Shown here: in pieces, positions 18,306-27,888 of the stretch
How the letters are laid out: each line of letters begins with the position of its first letter
How positions within the stretch are numbered: the stretch's first letter is position 1
DNA from: Methylobacteriaceae bacterium
GTDB taxonomy: Bacteria; Pseudomonadota; Alphaproteobacteria; Rhizobiales; Beijerinckiaceae
Length of the DNA: 37,686 nucleotides
Assembly (NCBI GenBank): GCA_019244955.1
Contig: JAFASC010000222.1
Span: 1-37,686 of the forward strand
Direction: 5' to 3'
Program-made: the position numbers and the translations under genes
Notes under the pieces: generated by a model
Databases searched by the model: none
Seen by the model: the letters and a program-made list of their open reading frames with translations, nothing else
What the model was told of the DNA's origin: nothing

Positions 18306-19078
18306 ACCGCCTCGGGATGGGTCCGTTGCAGGTACTGCAGATCGGCGAGGATATAACCGACATGCTCGCTGTGGCGGCCGCTGCGCCCGCCGCTTTGCAT
18401 GAAGGGCGCCTGCGGGATTTCCAGCCTCGCCTCGCGTAGAATCGGTGCGAGGCGCTGATTCCAGGAGCCTTCAAGGCTGAGCACGTCTGGGGCGACGCCC
18501 GACTGGGCAAGACCGCGCTCGATGTCATCCGCCTCGAACAACTCGCCCGTGTAGACCCAGAGCTCATCCAGGGCCGTCTGCGCGCGCTCGTGACTGTCGT
18601 CTGTGCCGTCGCCGAGCCGGATCAGCCATTCCCCGGAATGGCGCAGATGGTAAGCGGTTTCCTTCTCGGCCTTGCCGGCCATGGCGGCCAGCGCCTTGTC
18701 GCGCGACGTCATCATCTCGCGCCAATACAAATCCATGAACGCCGAGAACAGAACCTGCCGCACGATCGTGGCGGCGAAATCGCCGTTCGGCTGCTCGACG
18801 AGAAGGCAATTGCGATATTGATGCTGCTCGCGCCGGTAAGCGAAATGATCTTCGGTGAGCCCGGAGCCTTCGACGAGCGCGGCGTAACCGTAGAGCGAGC
18901 GCGCTTGGCCGACGAGATCGAGCGCGATATTGGCGAGCGCGATATCTTCTTCCACCATGGGCGCGTGGCCGCACCATTCCGACAGCCGATGGCCGAGGAT
19001 CAGCGCGTCGTCGGCGCGCCGCAGCACGAGATTTAAGAGCGAGCTCTCGGCAAAGGAGATTGAGGTCGTCGCCATCAC
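18299..19078 (-). CDS. paaC: 1,2-phenylacetyl-CoA epoxidase subunit PaaC
   Basis: LRRADDALILGHRLSEWCGHAPMVEEDIALANIALDLVGQARSLYGYAA...FRYRREQ-like (FAYRREQHQYRNCLLVEQPNGDFAATIVRQ); PaaC family; between paaB and paaD. Confidence 0.93.
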   Translation of the reverse strand: MMATTSISFAESSLLNLVLRRADDALILGHRLSEWCGHAPMVEEDIALANIALDLVGQARSLYGYAALVEGSGLTEDHFAYRREQHQYRNCLLVEQPNGDFAATIVRQVLFSAFMDLYWREMMTSRDKALAAMAGKAEKETAYHLRHSGEWLIRLGDGTDDSHERAQTALDELWVYTGELFEADDIERGLAQSGVAPDVLSLEGSWNQRLAPILREARLEIPQAPFMQSGGRSGRHSEHVGYILADLQYLQRTHPEAVW

Positions 19079-19362
19079 ATATGTCCGACCTCGTCCGGCA
19101 CATCATAGAATGTCGGGTGGCGATAAATCTTCGACAAAGCCGGTTCGAACAGTTCATCCTTATCCGCCGGGTCGGAGGCGACGATCGCGCTGGATGGCAC
19201 GACCCAGATCGAATTGCCCTCGCCGCGGCGCGTATAGACGTCGCGCGCCGCCTGCAGCGCCATCTCCGCATCGGCTGCATGCAGCGAGCCGCAATGCTTG
19301 TGCGCGAGGCCGGAGCGCGAGCGGATGAACACTTCCCAAAGGGGCAGATGCTTCTCGCTCAT
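19075..19362 (-). CDS. paaB: 1,2-phenylacetyl-CoA epoxidase subunit PaaB
   Basis: PLWEVFIRSRSGLAHKHCGSLHAADAEMALQAARDVYTRRGEGNSIWVVPSSAI. Confidence 0.94.
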   Translation of the reverse strand: MSEKHLPLWEVFIRSRSGLAHKHCGSLHAADAEMALQAARDVYTRRGEGNSIWVVPSSAIVASDPADKDELFEPALSKIYRHPTFYDVPDEVGHM

Positions 19363-19365
19363 CGC

Positions 19366-20361
19366 CTACTCCGCTGCGATCTGCATGGCCTCGCGCCGTG
19401 CGCGGCGCTTCTGCGCATAGGCCAGCGCCGCCTCACGCACCCAGGCGCCGTCCTCGTGGGCTTTGCGGCGCGCCCGCATGCGCTCGCGATTGCACGGGCC
19501 ACCGCCGGCGAGCACGCGCTTGAACTCGGCCCAGTCGATCGGGCCGATTTTCCAGTGGCCGCTCGCGTCGTCATAGGCGAGCTCCTTATCGGGAATAGTC
19601 AGCCCGAGATAATGCGCCTGCGGAACGGTCGCATCGATAAACTTCTGGCGGAGATCGTCGTTCGAGAAGCGCTTGATTTTCCAGCGCGTCGACTGGTCGG
19701 AATGCTGGCTCTCGCTGTCGGGCGGCCCGAACATCATCAAGCACGGCCACCACCAGCGATTCAAGGCATCCTGCGCCATCGCTTTCTGCTCTGGCGTGCC
19801 GCGCGCGAGAGTCAGCATGATCTCGTAGCCTTGGCGCTGGTGAAAACTCTCTTCCTTGCAGATGCGGATCATCGCGCGCGCATACGGGCCATATGAGCAG
19901 CGGCAGAGCGGGATCTGGTTCATGATCGCGGCGCCGTCGACGAGCCAGCCGATCGCGCCGATATCGGCCCAGGTCAGCGTCGGATAATTGAAGATCGAGG
20001 AATATTTGGCCTTGCCCGCTAAGAGCTGCCCGATCAGCTCTTCGCGCGAGACATCGAGCGTCTCAGCGGCGGCATAAAGATAGAGCCCGTGGCCGGCCTC
20101 GTCCTGCACCTTGGCGAGCAGTGCCACCTTGCGCTTCAGCGACGGGGCGCGCGTGATCCAGTTGCCTTCAGGCAGCATGCCGACGATCTCGGAATGGGCG
20201 TGCTGCGAAATTTGCCGGACGAGCGTGCGCCGGTAGGCATCCGGCATCCAATCGTTCGGCTCGATTTTCTGCTCGGCATCGACACGCGCCTGGAAGCGAG
20301 CGGCCTCGCTGGACTGGTCGGTCGCCTCGTCGGGAATGCCGTTCAGCGCCTGCGTATACAT
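19366..20361 (-). CDS. paaA: 1,2-phenylacetyl-CoA epoxidase subunit PaaA
   Basis: MYTQALNG...; [133 protein letters not shown]. Internal Met at 20361 preferred over ORF-track start 20448. Confidence 0.95.
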   Translation of the reverse strand: MYTQALNGIPDEATDQSSEAARFQARVDAEQKIEPNDWMPDAYRRTLVRQISQHAHSEIVGMLPEGNWITRAPSLKRKVALLAKVQDEAGHGLYLYAAAETLDVSREELIGQLLAGKAKYSSIFNYPTLTWADIGAIGWLVDGAAIMNQIPLCRCSYGPYARAMIRICKEESFHQRQGYEIMLTLARGTPEQKAMAQDALNRWWWPCLMMFGPPDSESQHSDQSTRWKIKRFSNDDLRQKFIDATVPQAHYLGLTIPDKELAYDDASGHWKIGPIDWAEFKRVLAGGGPCNRERMRARRKAHEDGAWVREAALAYAQKRRARREAMQIAAE

Positions 20362-20388
20362 GGCGGCTCCGCTAACACCGAGTATTGT

Positions 20389-20425
20389 GTCACAAAAAAT
20401 CCAAACGTCAAATATTTTCTGTGAC
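20389..20425. promoter_or_regulatory. Candidate PaaX operator upstream of paaA: imperfect inverted repeat GTCACAAAAAAT-N13-ATTTTCTGTGAC
   Basis: Arms 20389-20400 and 20414-20425 match at 11/12 positions; AT-rich, between the paaX stop (20429) and paaA start (20361). Confidence 0.5.
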
Positions 20426-20428
20426 GTA

Positions 20429-21355
20429 TCACCCGGCCTGGGGGGCAAAGCGCTGGCTCATCGGCTGGGCCGGCGCGGGCAGCGGCCCGCGATGGTCGCA
20501 GGTGTGGGCGCCGAGCCAACGATCGGCCGGATCGGCAACGATGGCATAGATCGCCGCGCATAGGTTGCGGGCCTTGCGGCCGGGCCAATCCTCGGGAAGG
20601 AGCGGGTTCGGCAGGAGCGGGTCGCGCAGGACGATGCGGCGATATTCGTGGATCAACAGGACGCGGATGACGACGCAGTCGAGGTCGTTCGGGCCGACGT
20701 GGCCGCGCAGCGCCGCGCCGGTTGGGACGAACATCGCGTTGAACTGCAAATAGCGGGTGGCGAGCTCGTCGAGCGGCCATGCGCGTTGCGCCAGGGCTCG
20801 CGCCGTGGCGGGGTGTGTCGCACTGGCACTCAAGTGCAGTGCATTTTTCGGCCGATGGCCGGCAATTCCGATCACCAAGTCTGGCGTGAGCGCCGCATAG
20901 CCGTGGCTTTGCCAGTGCGCCCGCGCATCTGCCCGTTCGGTCGCACTTCCCTCAAGCAGCACCAGATCGAAGCCGCCGTGCCAGTACTCCGGCGAGCCGC
21001 CGTAGATTTTGCCGGCGGCGTCCGCGAACGCCTCCTCGGCTGAAGCCGAGAGCGCATAGAACGTGTTCCGGCCGATCTTCTTGCGCTCGAACAGGCCCTC
21101 GGCGACGAGGCGCGACATGGCCGTGCGCACCAGCGTCTCGCTGACCCGGAATGCCCGCATGATCTCAAGCAGGGAGGCAAGTGCCAGCTGCCCGCCGCGC
21201 GGCACTATGGCATCGCCGAACAGCGTCACGATGAGGGAGCCGGCACGGATCGGAACGCGCGCGTGGAAGCGGTCGAGGAGGTCGGCGACGAAACCGCTCA
21301 TCGGACCGGCGCTGGTAATTGTTCCATCCTCCCCGCTAGACTGATGCCCGGGCAC
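20429..21355 (-). CDS. paaX: PaaX-family transcriptional repressor of phenylacetate degradation (start may be 21301)
   Basis: [64 protein letters not shown]...; upstream of paaA on the same strand. Confidence 0.88.
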   Translation of the reverse strand: MPGHQSSGEDGTITSAGPMSGFVADLLDRFHARVPIRAGSLIVTLFGDAIVPRGGQLALASLLEIMRAFRVSETLVRTAMSRLVAEGLFERKKIGRNTFYALSASAEEAFADAAGKIYGGSPEYWHGGFDLVLLEGSATERADARAHWQSHGYAALTPDLVIGIAGHRPKNALHLSASATHPATARALAQRAWPLDELATRYLQFNAMFVPTGAALRGHVGPNDLDCVVIRVLLIHEYRRIVLRDPLLPNPLLPEDWPGRKARNLCAAIYAIVADPADRWLGAHTCDHRGPLPAPAQPMSQRFAPQAG

Positions 21356-21366
21356 GGCCAGGACCC

Positions 21367-22677
21367 ATGAGCACGATCCTCACCGACATCGCCAAGCGCG
21401 TCTACGATCATACCTGGAAGCTCGATCCGATCGTGCGCAGCCTGCTCGATACCGATTTCTATAAGCTACTCATGCTGCAGATGATCTGGGGGCTTTATCC
21501 CGACGTCGAGGCGACGTTCTCTCTGGTCAACCGCACACGCAGCGTGCGCATTGCCGAGGAGATCGACGAGCAGGAACTTCGCGGTCAGCTCGATCACGCG
21601 CGCACGATCCACTTCACGAAGAACGAGATGATCTGGCTTGCCGGTAACACCTTTTATGGTCGCTCGCAGATTTTCGATCCGAAATTTCTGGCCTGGTTGG
21701 CGAAGTTCGAGCTGCCCGAATACGAACTCCGGCGCGAGGACGGCCAGTTCGTCCTGCATTTCCACGGGCCGTGGACGCACACGTCGGTGTGGGAAATCCC
21801 GGCGCTCGCGATCATCAACGAATTGCGTTCGCGCGCGGCGCTGCGCGGCCTCGGCCGCTTCACGCTCGACGTTTTATATGCGCGCGCCAAAGCCAAACTC
21901 TGGTCGAAGGTGGAGCGCCTGCGCGAATTGCCTGATTTGCGCATCTCCGATTTCGGCACGCGGCGGCGCCATTCTTTCCTGTGGCACCGCTGGTGTGTCG
22001 CCGCGCTGAAGGAAGGGCTCGGCGAGAAGTTCATCGGCACGAGCAACGTGTTGCTCGCGATGGACACCGATCTCGAAGCAATCGGCACCAATGCACATGA
22101 ACTGCCGATGGTGCTTGCGGCGCTTGCAGCTGATGAGACGGGGCTTCGGGCTGCGCCCTACCGCGTATTGAAAGATTGGGAACGGTATTACGGCGGCAAC
22201 CTCTTGATCGTCCTGCCCGACACATTCGGCACGGCGGCGTTCCTGCGCGATGCGCCCGACTGGGTCGCCGACTGGACCGGCTTTCGTCCGGATTCGGCAC
22301 CGCCGATCGAGGGCGGCGAGCGCATCATCGCCTGGTGGAGATCGAAGGGGAAAGAGCCGCGCGACAAGCTGCTCGTCTTCTCCGACGCGCTCGATGTCGA
22401 CACGATCGAGGAGACTTACCGTCATTTCCACAGCCGCGTGCGTATGAGCTTCGGTTGGGGCACAAACCTGACCAACGATTTCGCCGATTGCGCGCCGCTG
22501 CCGAATGAGAAACTCGCGGCGATTTCGCTGGTCTGCAAGGTGAGCGAGGCGAACGGCCGCCCGGCGGTGAAGCTGTCCGACAATCCCAACAAAAGTGTCG
22601 GCGATCCGCGTGCGGTCGAGCGCTATCTTAAGCTGTTTGGCGACGCCGATCGCGTCGAGCAGGAAGTCGTGTTGTGA
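21367..22677 (+). CDS. pncB: Nicotinate phosphoribosyltransferase
   Basis: [118 protein letters not shown]. Confidence 0.94.
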   Translation: MSTILTDIAKRVYDHTWKLDPIVRSLLDTDFYKLLMLQMIWGLYPDVEATFSLVNRTRSVRIAEEIDEQELRGQLDHARTIHFTKNEMIWLAGNTFYGRSQIFDPKFLAWLAKFELPEYELRREDGQFVLHFHGPWTHTSVWEIPALAIINELRSRAALRGLGRFTLDVLYARAKAKLWSKVERLRELPDLRISDFGTRRRHSFLWHRWCVAALKEGLGEKFIGTSNVLLAMDTDLEAIGTNAHELPMVLAALAADETGLRAAPYRVLKDWERYYGGNLLIVLPDTFGTAAFLRDAPDWVADWTGFRPDSAPPIEGGERIIAWWRSKGKEPRDKLLVFSDALDVDTIEETYRHFHSRVRMSFGWGTNLTNDFADCAPLPNEKLAAISLVCKVSEANGRPAVKLSDNPNKSVGDPRAVERYLKLFGDADRVEQEVVL

Positions 22678-22897
22678 TTCCCGCGCAGAAGCGGCAATTG
22701 CACTGAACTGCCGCTCTATGCTGCAGCGGCTAATTTAAGCAGAACCTTGCTGCAGTCTGCCTTACGCGTGCGGGGGTGCGCTAAAAAATGTGCCCTGGGT
22801 CACACGCGCGCGTTTTCTGTCCGACACGAACGTAACCAGAAGTGCTGTGTGAAAGCACACCTGCTCCCGGCGCAATCGGCTGCACATTGCGTGCGTA

Positions 22898-22918
22898 CCG
22901 TTCGTACAGGACGAACGG
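22898..22918. repeat. Perfect inverted repeat CCGTTCGT-ACAGG-ACGAACGG
   Basis: Read directly; 8-nt arms 22898-22905 and 22911-22918, 36 bp before the ATG of the 105-aa ORF. Confidence 0.6.
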
Positions 22919-22954
22919 ACGCATTGATGCAAGCCTGGTTCAGGCGGGGGAGTT

Positions 22955-23272
22955 ATGGACATGACCTATGCGAGTGATTTCCCGCGTGCCGTAGGGCCTT
23001 CCGTTCTCGACCGCGCCGGCGCGAGCGGCACGTCTGCGCATCAGGACACCCTGAATGTGGGCTATCTTCTATTCGCGTTCGGCGTGCTTTGGGTCGTGGC
23101 GATCGCCGCCGCGATGGCATTGGCGCCAGGCTCGCTGCCCAATTGCCAGCTGACAGTCTCGGGTGACACTGCCATGTGTCTGCCGAGCACGCCGGCCGCG
23201 GCGGCCGGCTTGAACGTGTCCGCGATCGTCATCCCCGCCGGTCTGGCAGGTTCCAACTACGACGCATTCTGA
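22955..23272 (+). CDS. Small hypothetical protein with one predicted TM segment
   Basis: ATG with GGGGGAG upstream; TM-like LNVGYLLFAFGVLWVVAIAAAMALA; no family recognised. Confidence 0.5.
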   Translation: MDMTYASDFPRAVGPSVLDRAGASGTSAHQDTLNVGYLLFAFGVLWVVAIAAAMALAPGSLPNCQLTVSGDTAMCLPSTPAAAAGLNVSAIVIPAGLAGSNYDAF

Positions 23273-23489
23273 ACGTCCGCTCCTCCTAGGCAGTGCTAAA
23301 CGACGCCGGCCGGGGCGACCGCGGCTGGCCGGCTTTGCTGAGGGAGAAACGTCACACCACGTCGGCCCCATTCTCAAGGGCGGACTTCGGGCAGGCATGT
23401 GTCCGTCCCCGCTCTCCCGGCCAACCCGGCTAGTAGCCGCCTGATTTCCCGAGTATTCTGGTACCCATGGGGATCACAAGGCGGATACC

Positions 23490-24230
23490 TTGCCTACAGG
23501 CCCTCGGATGATCCCTAGCGGGAACACTCGCGGGAGCGCGCGCTCTTGGCGGACGTTCGGTCGCCGGGTGTTCCTGCTTTGCGTGGCGCTCGGCGTTGTC
23601 GGCCTCGCTGGCGGCTTTGTCGTCTTTGCCCGGCTTATCGATTACCAGGAACGGTCGGCAACGCTCACCTCCGCCGACGGCGTCGTCGCCCTCACCGGCG
23701 GCTCGGACCGCGTCATCGACGCGGTCGAATTGCTCGCCCAGGGGCGGGCGCGCCGCCTGCTCATCACCGGGGTGAACCAGCAGACGTCCCGGCACGAGAT
23801 GGCGCGGCTCATGCCGAATTTTCAACGGCTCTTCGATTGCTGTATCGATCTCGGCCGCGCCGCGCTCAACACGGCCGGCAATGCCGACGAGACCCGCCGC
23901 TGGGTGCAGCAGAACGCCATCGGCTCGAGCCTGATCGTCGTCACCTCCAACTATCACATGCCGCGCGCGCTCGTGGAATTGCGCAGCGCCCTGCCGCGGC
24001 TCGAACTCATCCCGTACCCCGTCGTCAGCGAGCGGCTGCGCAACAGCGATTGGCGCAGCGATGCCCAAGTCGCGCGTCTGCTGGCAATCGAATACGTAAA
24101 GTTCATCGCAGCGCTGGTTCGCACGAAGATCATGCCGCCTGCTAATACGCGTTCCGCCGATGTCATGACAGCATCGCGGGCACCTGCGGTTGCTCCGGAC
24201 CTTGCCGGGGTCGTGAACACCCGTCGCTGA
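23490..24230 (+). CDS. YdcF/ElyC/SanA-like (DUF218) family membrane protein
   Basis: N-terminal TM; VVALTGGSDRVIDAVELLAQGRARRLLITGVN...NTAGNADETRRWVQQNAIGSSLIVVTSNYHMPRALVELRSALP. Confidence 0.85.
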   Translation: MPTGPRMIPSGNTRGSARSWRTFGRRVFLLCVALGVVGLAGGFVVFARLIDYQERSATLTSADGVVALTGGSDRVIDAVELLAQGRARRLLITGVNQQTSRHEMARLMPNFQRLFDCCIDLGRAALNTAGNADETRRWVQQNAIGSSLIVVTSNYHMPRALVELRSALPRLELIPYPVVSERLRNSDWRSDAQVARLLAIEYVKFIAALVRTKIMPPANTRSADVMTASRAPAVAPDLAGVVNTRR

Positions 24231-24250
24231 TTCGTCGACGGCATTCCCGT

Positions 24251-25021
24251 ATGATTTTCATCCGCTCGGCGTTGTTCAATTGTCTTTTCTACGCGAACAC
24301 CGTCGCTCTCATGATCATCGGTTTTCCCACCATGATCTTCGGACGGCGCGCGGTGTTGTCGCTCGCACGGCTGTGGAGCCGCTCCTCGCTCTGGCTCCTG
24401 CGGGTGATATGTGGAACGTCGGCCGAGTTTCGCGGCCTGGAAAACATACCGAAGGGCGCCTGCATCATCGCTCCCAAGCATCAGTCCTTCTGGGAGACCT
24501 TTGCGCTCGTGAACTATTTCGATGACTTCTCTTACGTTCTGAAGCGCGAGCTGACATTCATTCCCGTGTTCGGCTGGTATCTTCTGCGGGCCGAGCAGAT
24601 CGCCATCGACCGCGGCAATGCGCAAACCGCGCTGCGCCAGCTCGTTGCAAAGGCGCAAGCGCTCTTTGCCGAGGGGCGGCAATTGTTCATTTTCCCGGAG
24701 GGCACACGCCGTGCACCCGGCGCGCCGCCCGCCTACAAAGCCGGGGTCGGCTACGTCTATGACAAAACCGGCGTGCCTTGCCTTCCGGTGGCGCTGAACG
24801 CAGGACTGTTCTGGCCGCGCCGCCGTTTCCTGCGCTTCCCCGGGACCATCGTGGTCGAGTTCCTTCCGGCGATCGCGCCCGGCATGCAGCGCGGCGCCTT
24901 CCTGCAGGAGCTGCAGGGCCGCATCGAGACGGCGACAGATAGACTTATCGCCGAGGCCGCGCGACAGTCGAAAGCGGCGGCGATCGGCACCTCGACACCA
25001 ACGCCGCAGGACCCGGTCTAA
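24251..25021 (+). CDS. 1-acyl-sn-glycerol-3-phosphate acyltransferase (PlsC-like)
   Basis: IIAPKHQSFWETFAL (H-x4-D/E motif variant), FGWYLLRAEQIAIDR, QLFIFPEGTRRAPGAPPAYKAGV (FPEGTR motif). Confidence 0.9.
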   Translation: MIFIRSALFNCLFYANTVALMIIGFPTMIFGRRAVLSLARLWSRSSLWLLRVICGTSAEFRGLENIPKGACIIAPKHQSFWETFALVNYFDDFSYVLKRELTFIPVFGWYLLRAEQIAIDRGNAQTALRQLVAKAQALFAEGRQLFIFPEGTRRAPGAPPAYKAGVGYVYDKTGVPCLPVALNAGLFWPRRRFLRFPGTIVVEFLPAIAPGMQRGAFLQELQGRIETATDRLIAEAARQSKAAAIGTSTPTPQDPV

Positions 25022-25067
25022 AACCCCGCATGGAACGGCGGCGGACCGCGTTTGTTTCCCTCCGGCT

Positions 25068-26873
25068 TTGAGGCAGGGCGAGAGCGTGACGGTCCCGCAG
25101 GTCGAAATCTTCGCGATCGTCGCGGTGATGCTGGTCCTCTTCATGTGGGATCGCCTGCGCCACGACCTTGTCGCCTGTCTGGCGCTTGTGGCGACGATTG
25201 TTACGGGAACGGTACCGCCGGGTAAAACCTTCTCCGGCTTTTCTAACCCGGTCATCATTCTGATTGCGGCGACGCTCGTCCTGGGGCGGGCGATCGGCAA
25301 TTCCGGAATTCTCAACGGCGTGTTGCGCGCTTTCCTGAAGCGGGTTCAGTCGCCGTCGTTGCAGATCGGAGCGCTGTCCCTTTCGGTCGGGCTGCTGTCG
25401 GCGTTCATGAAGAATGTCGGGGCGCTCGGCATCTTCATCCCGCTGTCGCTGGAGGCGGCGCGGCGGATCAAGCAGCCCCCGTCGATCTATCTGATGCCGC
25501 TCGCTTTTGCGTCCCTGATCGGCGGCACCGCAACGCTCATCGGCACCGGTCCGAACCTTTTGATCTCGACGGTGCGAGCCGACGTGACCGGCAAGCCGTT
25601 CCAGTTCTTTGATTTCACCCCGGTCGGGCTACCCCTCGCTTTGATGGCACTGGTTTTCCTCAGCATCGGATGGCGCCTGCTGCCGCGGCGGCAAACCGGC
25701 GCGAAGACGGTCGGGCAAGTGTTCAATCTCGAACGCTATACGACCGAACTTGTCGTGCCGGAGGACTCAGCGGCTGTGGGCACTACGGTCGCCGAACTCG
25801 AGGCGCTCGGCGAAGGCGAATTGTCGGTGAGTTCGCTCGTCCGCGCCTCGGAAGAGGACGAACGCCACTTCGTCCCCTCCTACCGCACCCGCCTCGCAAG
25901 CGGCGACATCCTCACCGTCCATGCCGATCCCGCGACCGTGAAAGCGGTGACCGACAGCGCCGGCTTGGAGCTTGCCGCCTCGAAAGAACTGAAAGCCCCG
26001 GAACGCGCCAGCGACGATCTGGAAATCGTCGAAGCCGTGGTGATGCCGGGCTCCCAACTGATCGGACGAACCGCCCAGAGGCTGCAATTGCGCCGCCGCT
26101 TCGAGGTCAGTCTGCTCGCGGTCAGTCGCGCCGGCCGCCCTGTTCACAGCCGTCTCATGGAGCATGTCCTCCAGCCGGGCGACATCGTCGCCCTGCAGGG
26201 TTGGGGCAACACGATATATGACACCCTTTCGGATCTCGGTTGTTTGCCGCTCGCCGACCGCAGCATCGCCCTGGCGCGCCGGCGATGGCGATTCATTCCC
26301 CTGCTGCTGCTATTGGCCGCGATGGCGATCGTCATTCTGCGGGTGCGCAGCGTCGAGCAAACCTTCTTCGGCGCCGCCGTGCTTTGCATCGCGCTTCGGC
26401 AGATCAGCCTGAAGGAGGCCTATGAATCCATCGACTGGCCGATCATCGTGATGCTCGGCGCGTTGATCCCGGTCGGCGAGGCGCTGAATGACACCGGAGC
26501 GGCAAACCTGATCGCCAACATGCTCGGGCAGGCGGCTCAGCACGTTCCCGGGCTGGTCGCGGTAGCGCTCGTCATGCTCACGGCGATGCTGGCCGCGCCG
26601 CTCTTGCATCACGCCGCCGCAGTTCTGGTCATGGGCCCCATCGCCGCGGCAATCGCGGCCAAGCTCGCCTACAATCCCGATCCGTTCTTGCTTGCCGTCG
26701 CGTTTGGCGCCGCCTGCGACTTCCTGACGCCGATCGGCCACCAGAACAATATGCTGGTGATGGGACCGGGCGGTTACCGGTTCAGCGATTATTGGAAGCT
26801 TGGCTTGCCGTTAACGCTGCTCGTTCTGCTCATAGGCACGCCGCTGATTGCTTTCTTTTGGCCCTTGCATTGA
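25068..26873 (+). CDS. SLC13/DASS-family permease with two central TrkA-C (RCK_C)-like domains
   Basis: 601 aa; FSGFSNPVIILIAATLVLGRAIGNSG, GGTATLIGTGPNLLIS, cytosolic RCK_C-like region (ELVVPEDSAAVGTTVAELEALGEGELSVSSLVR; AVVMPGSQLIGRTAQRLQLRRRFEVSLLAVSRAGRPVHSRLMEHVLQPGDIVALQG), C-terminal TM half. Confidence 0.85.
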   Translation: MRQGESVTVPQVEIFAIVAVMLVLFMWDRLRHDLVACLALVATIVTGTVPPGKTFSGFSNPVIILIAATLVLGRAIGNSGILNGVLRAFLKRVQSPSLQIGALSLSVGLLSAFMKNVGALGIFIPLSLEAARRIKQPPSIYLMPLAFASLIGGTATLIGTGPNLLISTVRADVTGKPFQFFDFTPVGLPLALMALVFLSIGWRLLPRRQTGAKTVGQVFNLERYTTELVVPEDSAAVGTTVAELEALGEGELSVSSLVRASEEDERHFVPSYRTRLASGDILTVHADPATVKAVTDSAGLELAASKELKAPERASDDLEIVEAVVMPGSQLIGRTAQRLQLRRRFEVSLLAVSRAGRPVHSRLMEHVLQPGDIVALQGWGNTIYDTLSDLGCLPLADRSIALARRRWRFIPLLLLLAAMAIVILRVRSVEQTFFGAAVLCIALRQISLKEAYESIDWPIIVMLGALIPVGEALNDTGAANLIANMLGQAAQHVPGLVAVALVMLTAMLAAPLLHHAAAVLVMGPIAAAIAAKLAYNPDPFLLAVAFGAACDFLTPIGHQNNMLVMGPGGYRFSDYWKLGLPLTLLVLLIGTPLIAFFWPLH

Positions 26874-26898
26874 TCTGCTTCACCCGGCTTCACCCGCC

Positions 26899-26923
26899 GG
26901 AACGAAATAATCTGGCTTGGGTT
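26899..26923 (+). promoter_or_regulatory. Candidate EcfG (ECF15)-type promoter GGAAC-N16-GGTT upstream of PRC-barrel gene
   Basis: GGAAC 26899-26903, GGTT 26920-26923 (one mismatch to CGTT), about 40 bp before the start codon. Confidence 0.5.
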
Positions 26924-26963
26924 TTGGATTCACTTTCCACGCAAGCGAAACGAGGGCTGGCCC

Positions 26964-27434
26964 GTGACAAAGATGACGGTCGTCGCTGCAGTGCTCATAA
27001 GCGGACTGGTCGTGTCCGTTCCGGGCGCAGCCCAGACACCGACCACGCCGCCGCCGGCCTCGCCGAGCGCCCCGACCGCGCCGAACGCCGCCATGCCGTC
27101 ACCAACGGCGCCGATGCCCACCAATTCGCCCGCGACACCGTCACCGGCGACCCAATGGCTCGCGTCGAACGTCTACAACCAGAGCGTCTACGATCAGCAC
27201 GAGCAGAAGATAGGCGACCTGACCGACCTGATCATCGAGAAGGACGGCCATATCAAATCGGCGATCATCGGCGTCGGCGGTTTTCTCGGCGTCGGCCAGA
27301 AGGACGTAGAAGTCCCGTTCACCGATCTGAAGATGATGACGCGCAACGGCAAAAACTGGCTGGCGCTAGATCGCACGAAGGACCAGCTTCAGAGTGCGCC
27401 AACGTTCGACAAAAGCAGCCTGAAGCTTCCGTAA
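26964..27434 (+). CDS. Secreted PRC-barrel domain protein
   Basis: Signal peptide (MTVVAAVLISGLVVSVPGAAQ), Pro/Ala-rich linker, then NVYNQSVYDQHEQKIGDLTDLIIEKDGHIKSAIIGVGGFLGVGQKDVEVPFTDLKM typical of PRC-barrel proteins. Confidence 0.85.
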   Translation: MTKMTVVAAVLISGLVVSVPGAAQTPTTPPPASPSAPTAPNAAMPSPTAPMPTNSPATPSPATQWLASNVYNQSVYDQHEQKIGDLTDLIIEKDGHIKSAIIGVGGFLGVGQKDVEVPFTDLKMMTRNGKNWLALDRTKDQLQSAPTFDKSSLKLP

Positions 27435-27463
27435 AAATCGTGCTGCGTGGGTAACGCGACCGA

Positions 27464-27715
27464 TCAGCCGCGGCTAGCGCTCTGCAGCTTGCCGTCGATG
27501 GCGATGATCAGCATGCGCATGTCATCGGGATGCTCAGCTGCAGCGGGAGAGTAGAGCTTGCGCAACCGCGGCCCGAGTTGCTGCGCCTCGACAGATCCGT
27601 CGTTGGCGCGCGCGTCCGTGCGCCGCAACGGCCGGTCGCGGGGAATGATCTCGAAGCTCGGACCCGGTGCAGTGCGGCGGGACATGGTGTTCACGAACGG
27701 CTTGGTGATGCGCAT
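27464..27715 (-). CDS. Small protein (83 aa), possible divergent NepR-like anti-sigma factor
   Basis: GC-rich third positions; C-terminal QLGPRLRKLYSPAAAEHPDDMRMLIIAIDGKL resembles the NepR spacing pattern (LGxxLRxxY...PDRFxxLLxxL); downstream of a GGAAC-N16-CGTT promoter. NepR assignment speculative. Confidence 0.45.
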   Translation of the reverse strand: MRITKPFVNTMSRRTAPGPSFEIIPRDRPLRRTDARANDGSVEAQQLGPRLRKLYSPAAAEHPDDMRMLIIAIDGKLQSASRG

Positions 27716-27770
27716 AAGCGTAATCGTGGCAGACGGAAATCAGCCCCTCCGCTTTGCGGGTTGTCACGAA

Positions 27771-27795
27771 AACGCCGCATTTTACCATTCGTTCC
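27771..27795 (-). promoter_or_regulatory. Candidate EcfG-type promoter GGAAC-N16-CGTT
   Basis: Reverse strand: GGAAC (27795-27791), 16 nt, CGTT (27774-27771); about 55 bp before the 83-aa ORF start. Confidence 0.65.
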
Positions 27796-27888
27796 CCAGG
27801 AGCTTTACCATTTGTGACTTGGAGTACAGATATTCTCGCGCTCGCCAACTAGCTTCGGACGGGCTAGCTTAGCTTTAACTTCGCGAGT

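Noticed and set aside
22690-22717. AGCGGCA...TGCCGCT stem after pncB as terminator
   Set aside because: Short arms with internal mismatch and no T-run; too weak to call.
23954-25315. 453-aa minus-strand ORF opposite the YdcF-like and PlsC-like genes
   Set aside because: Overlaps three confident plus-strand genes; Arg-rich, no family resemblance.
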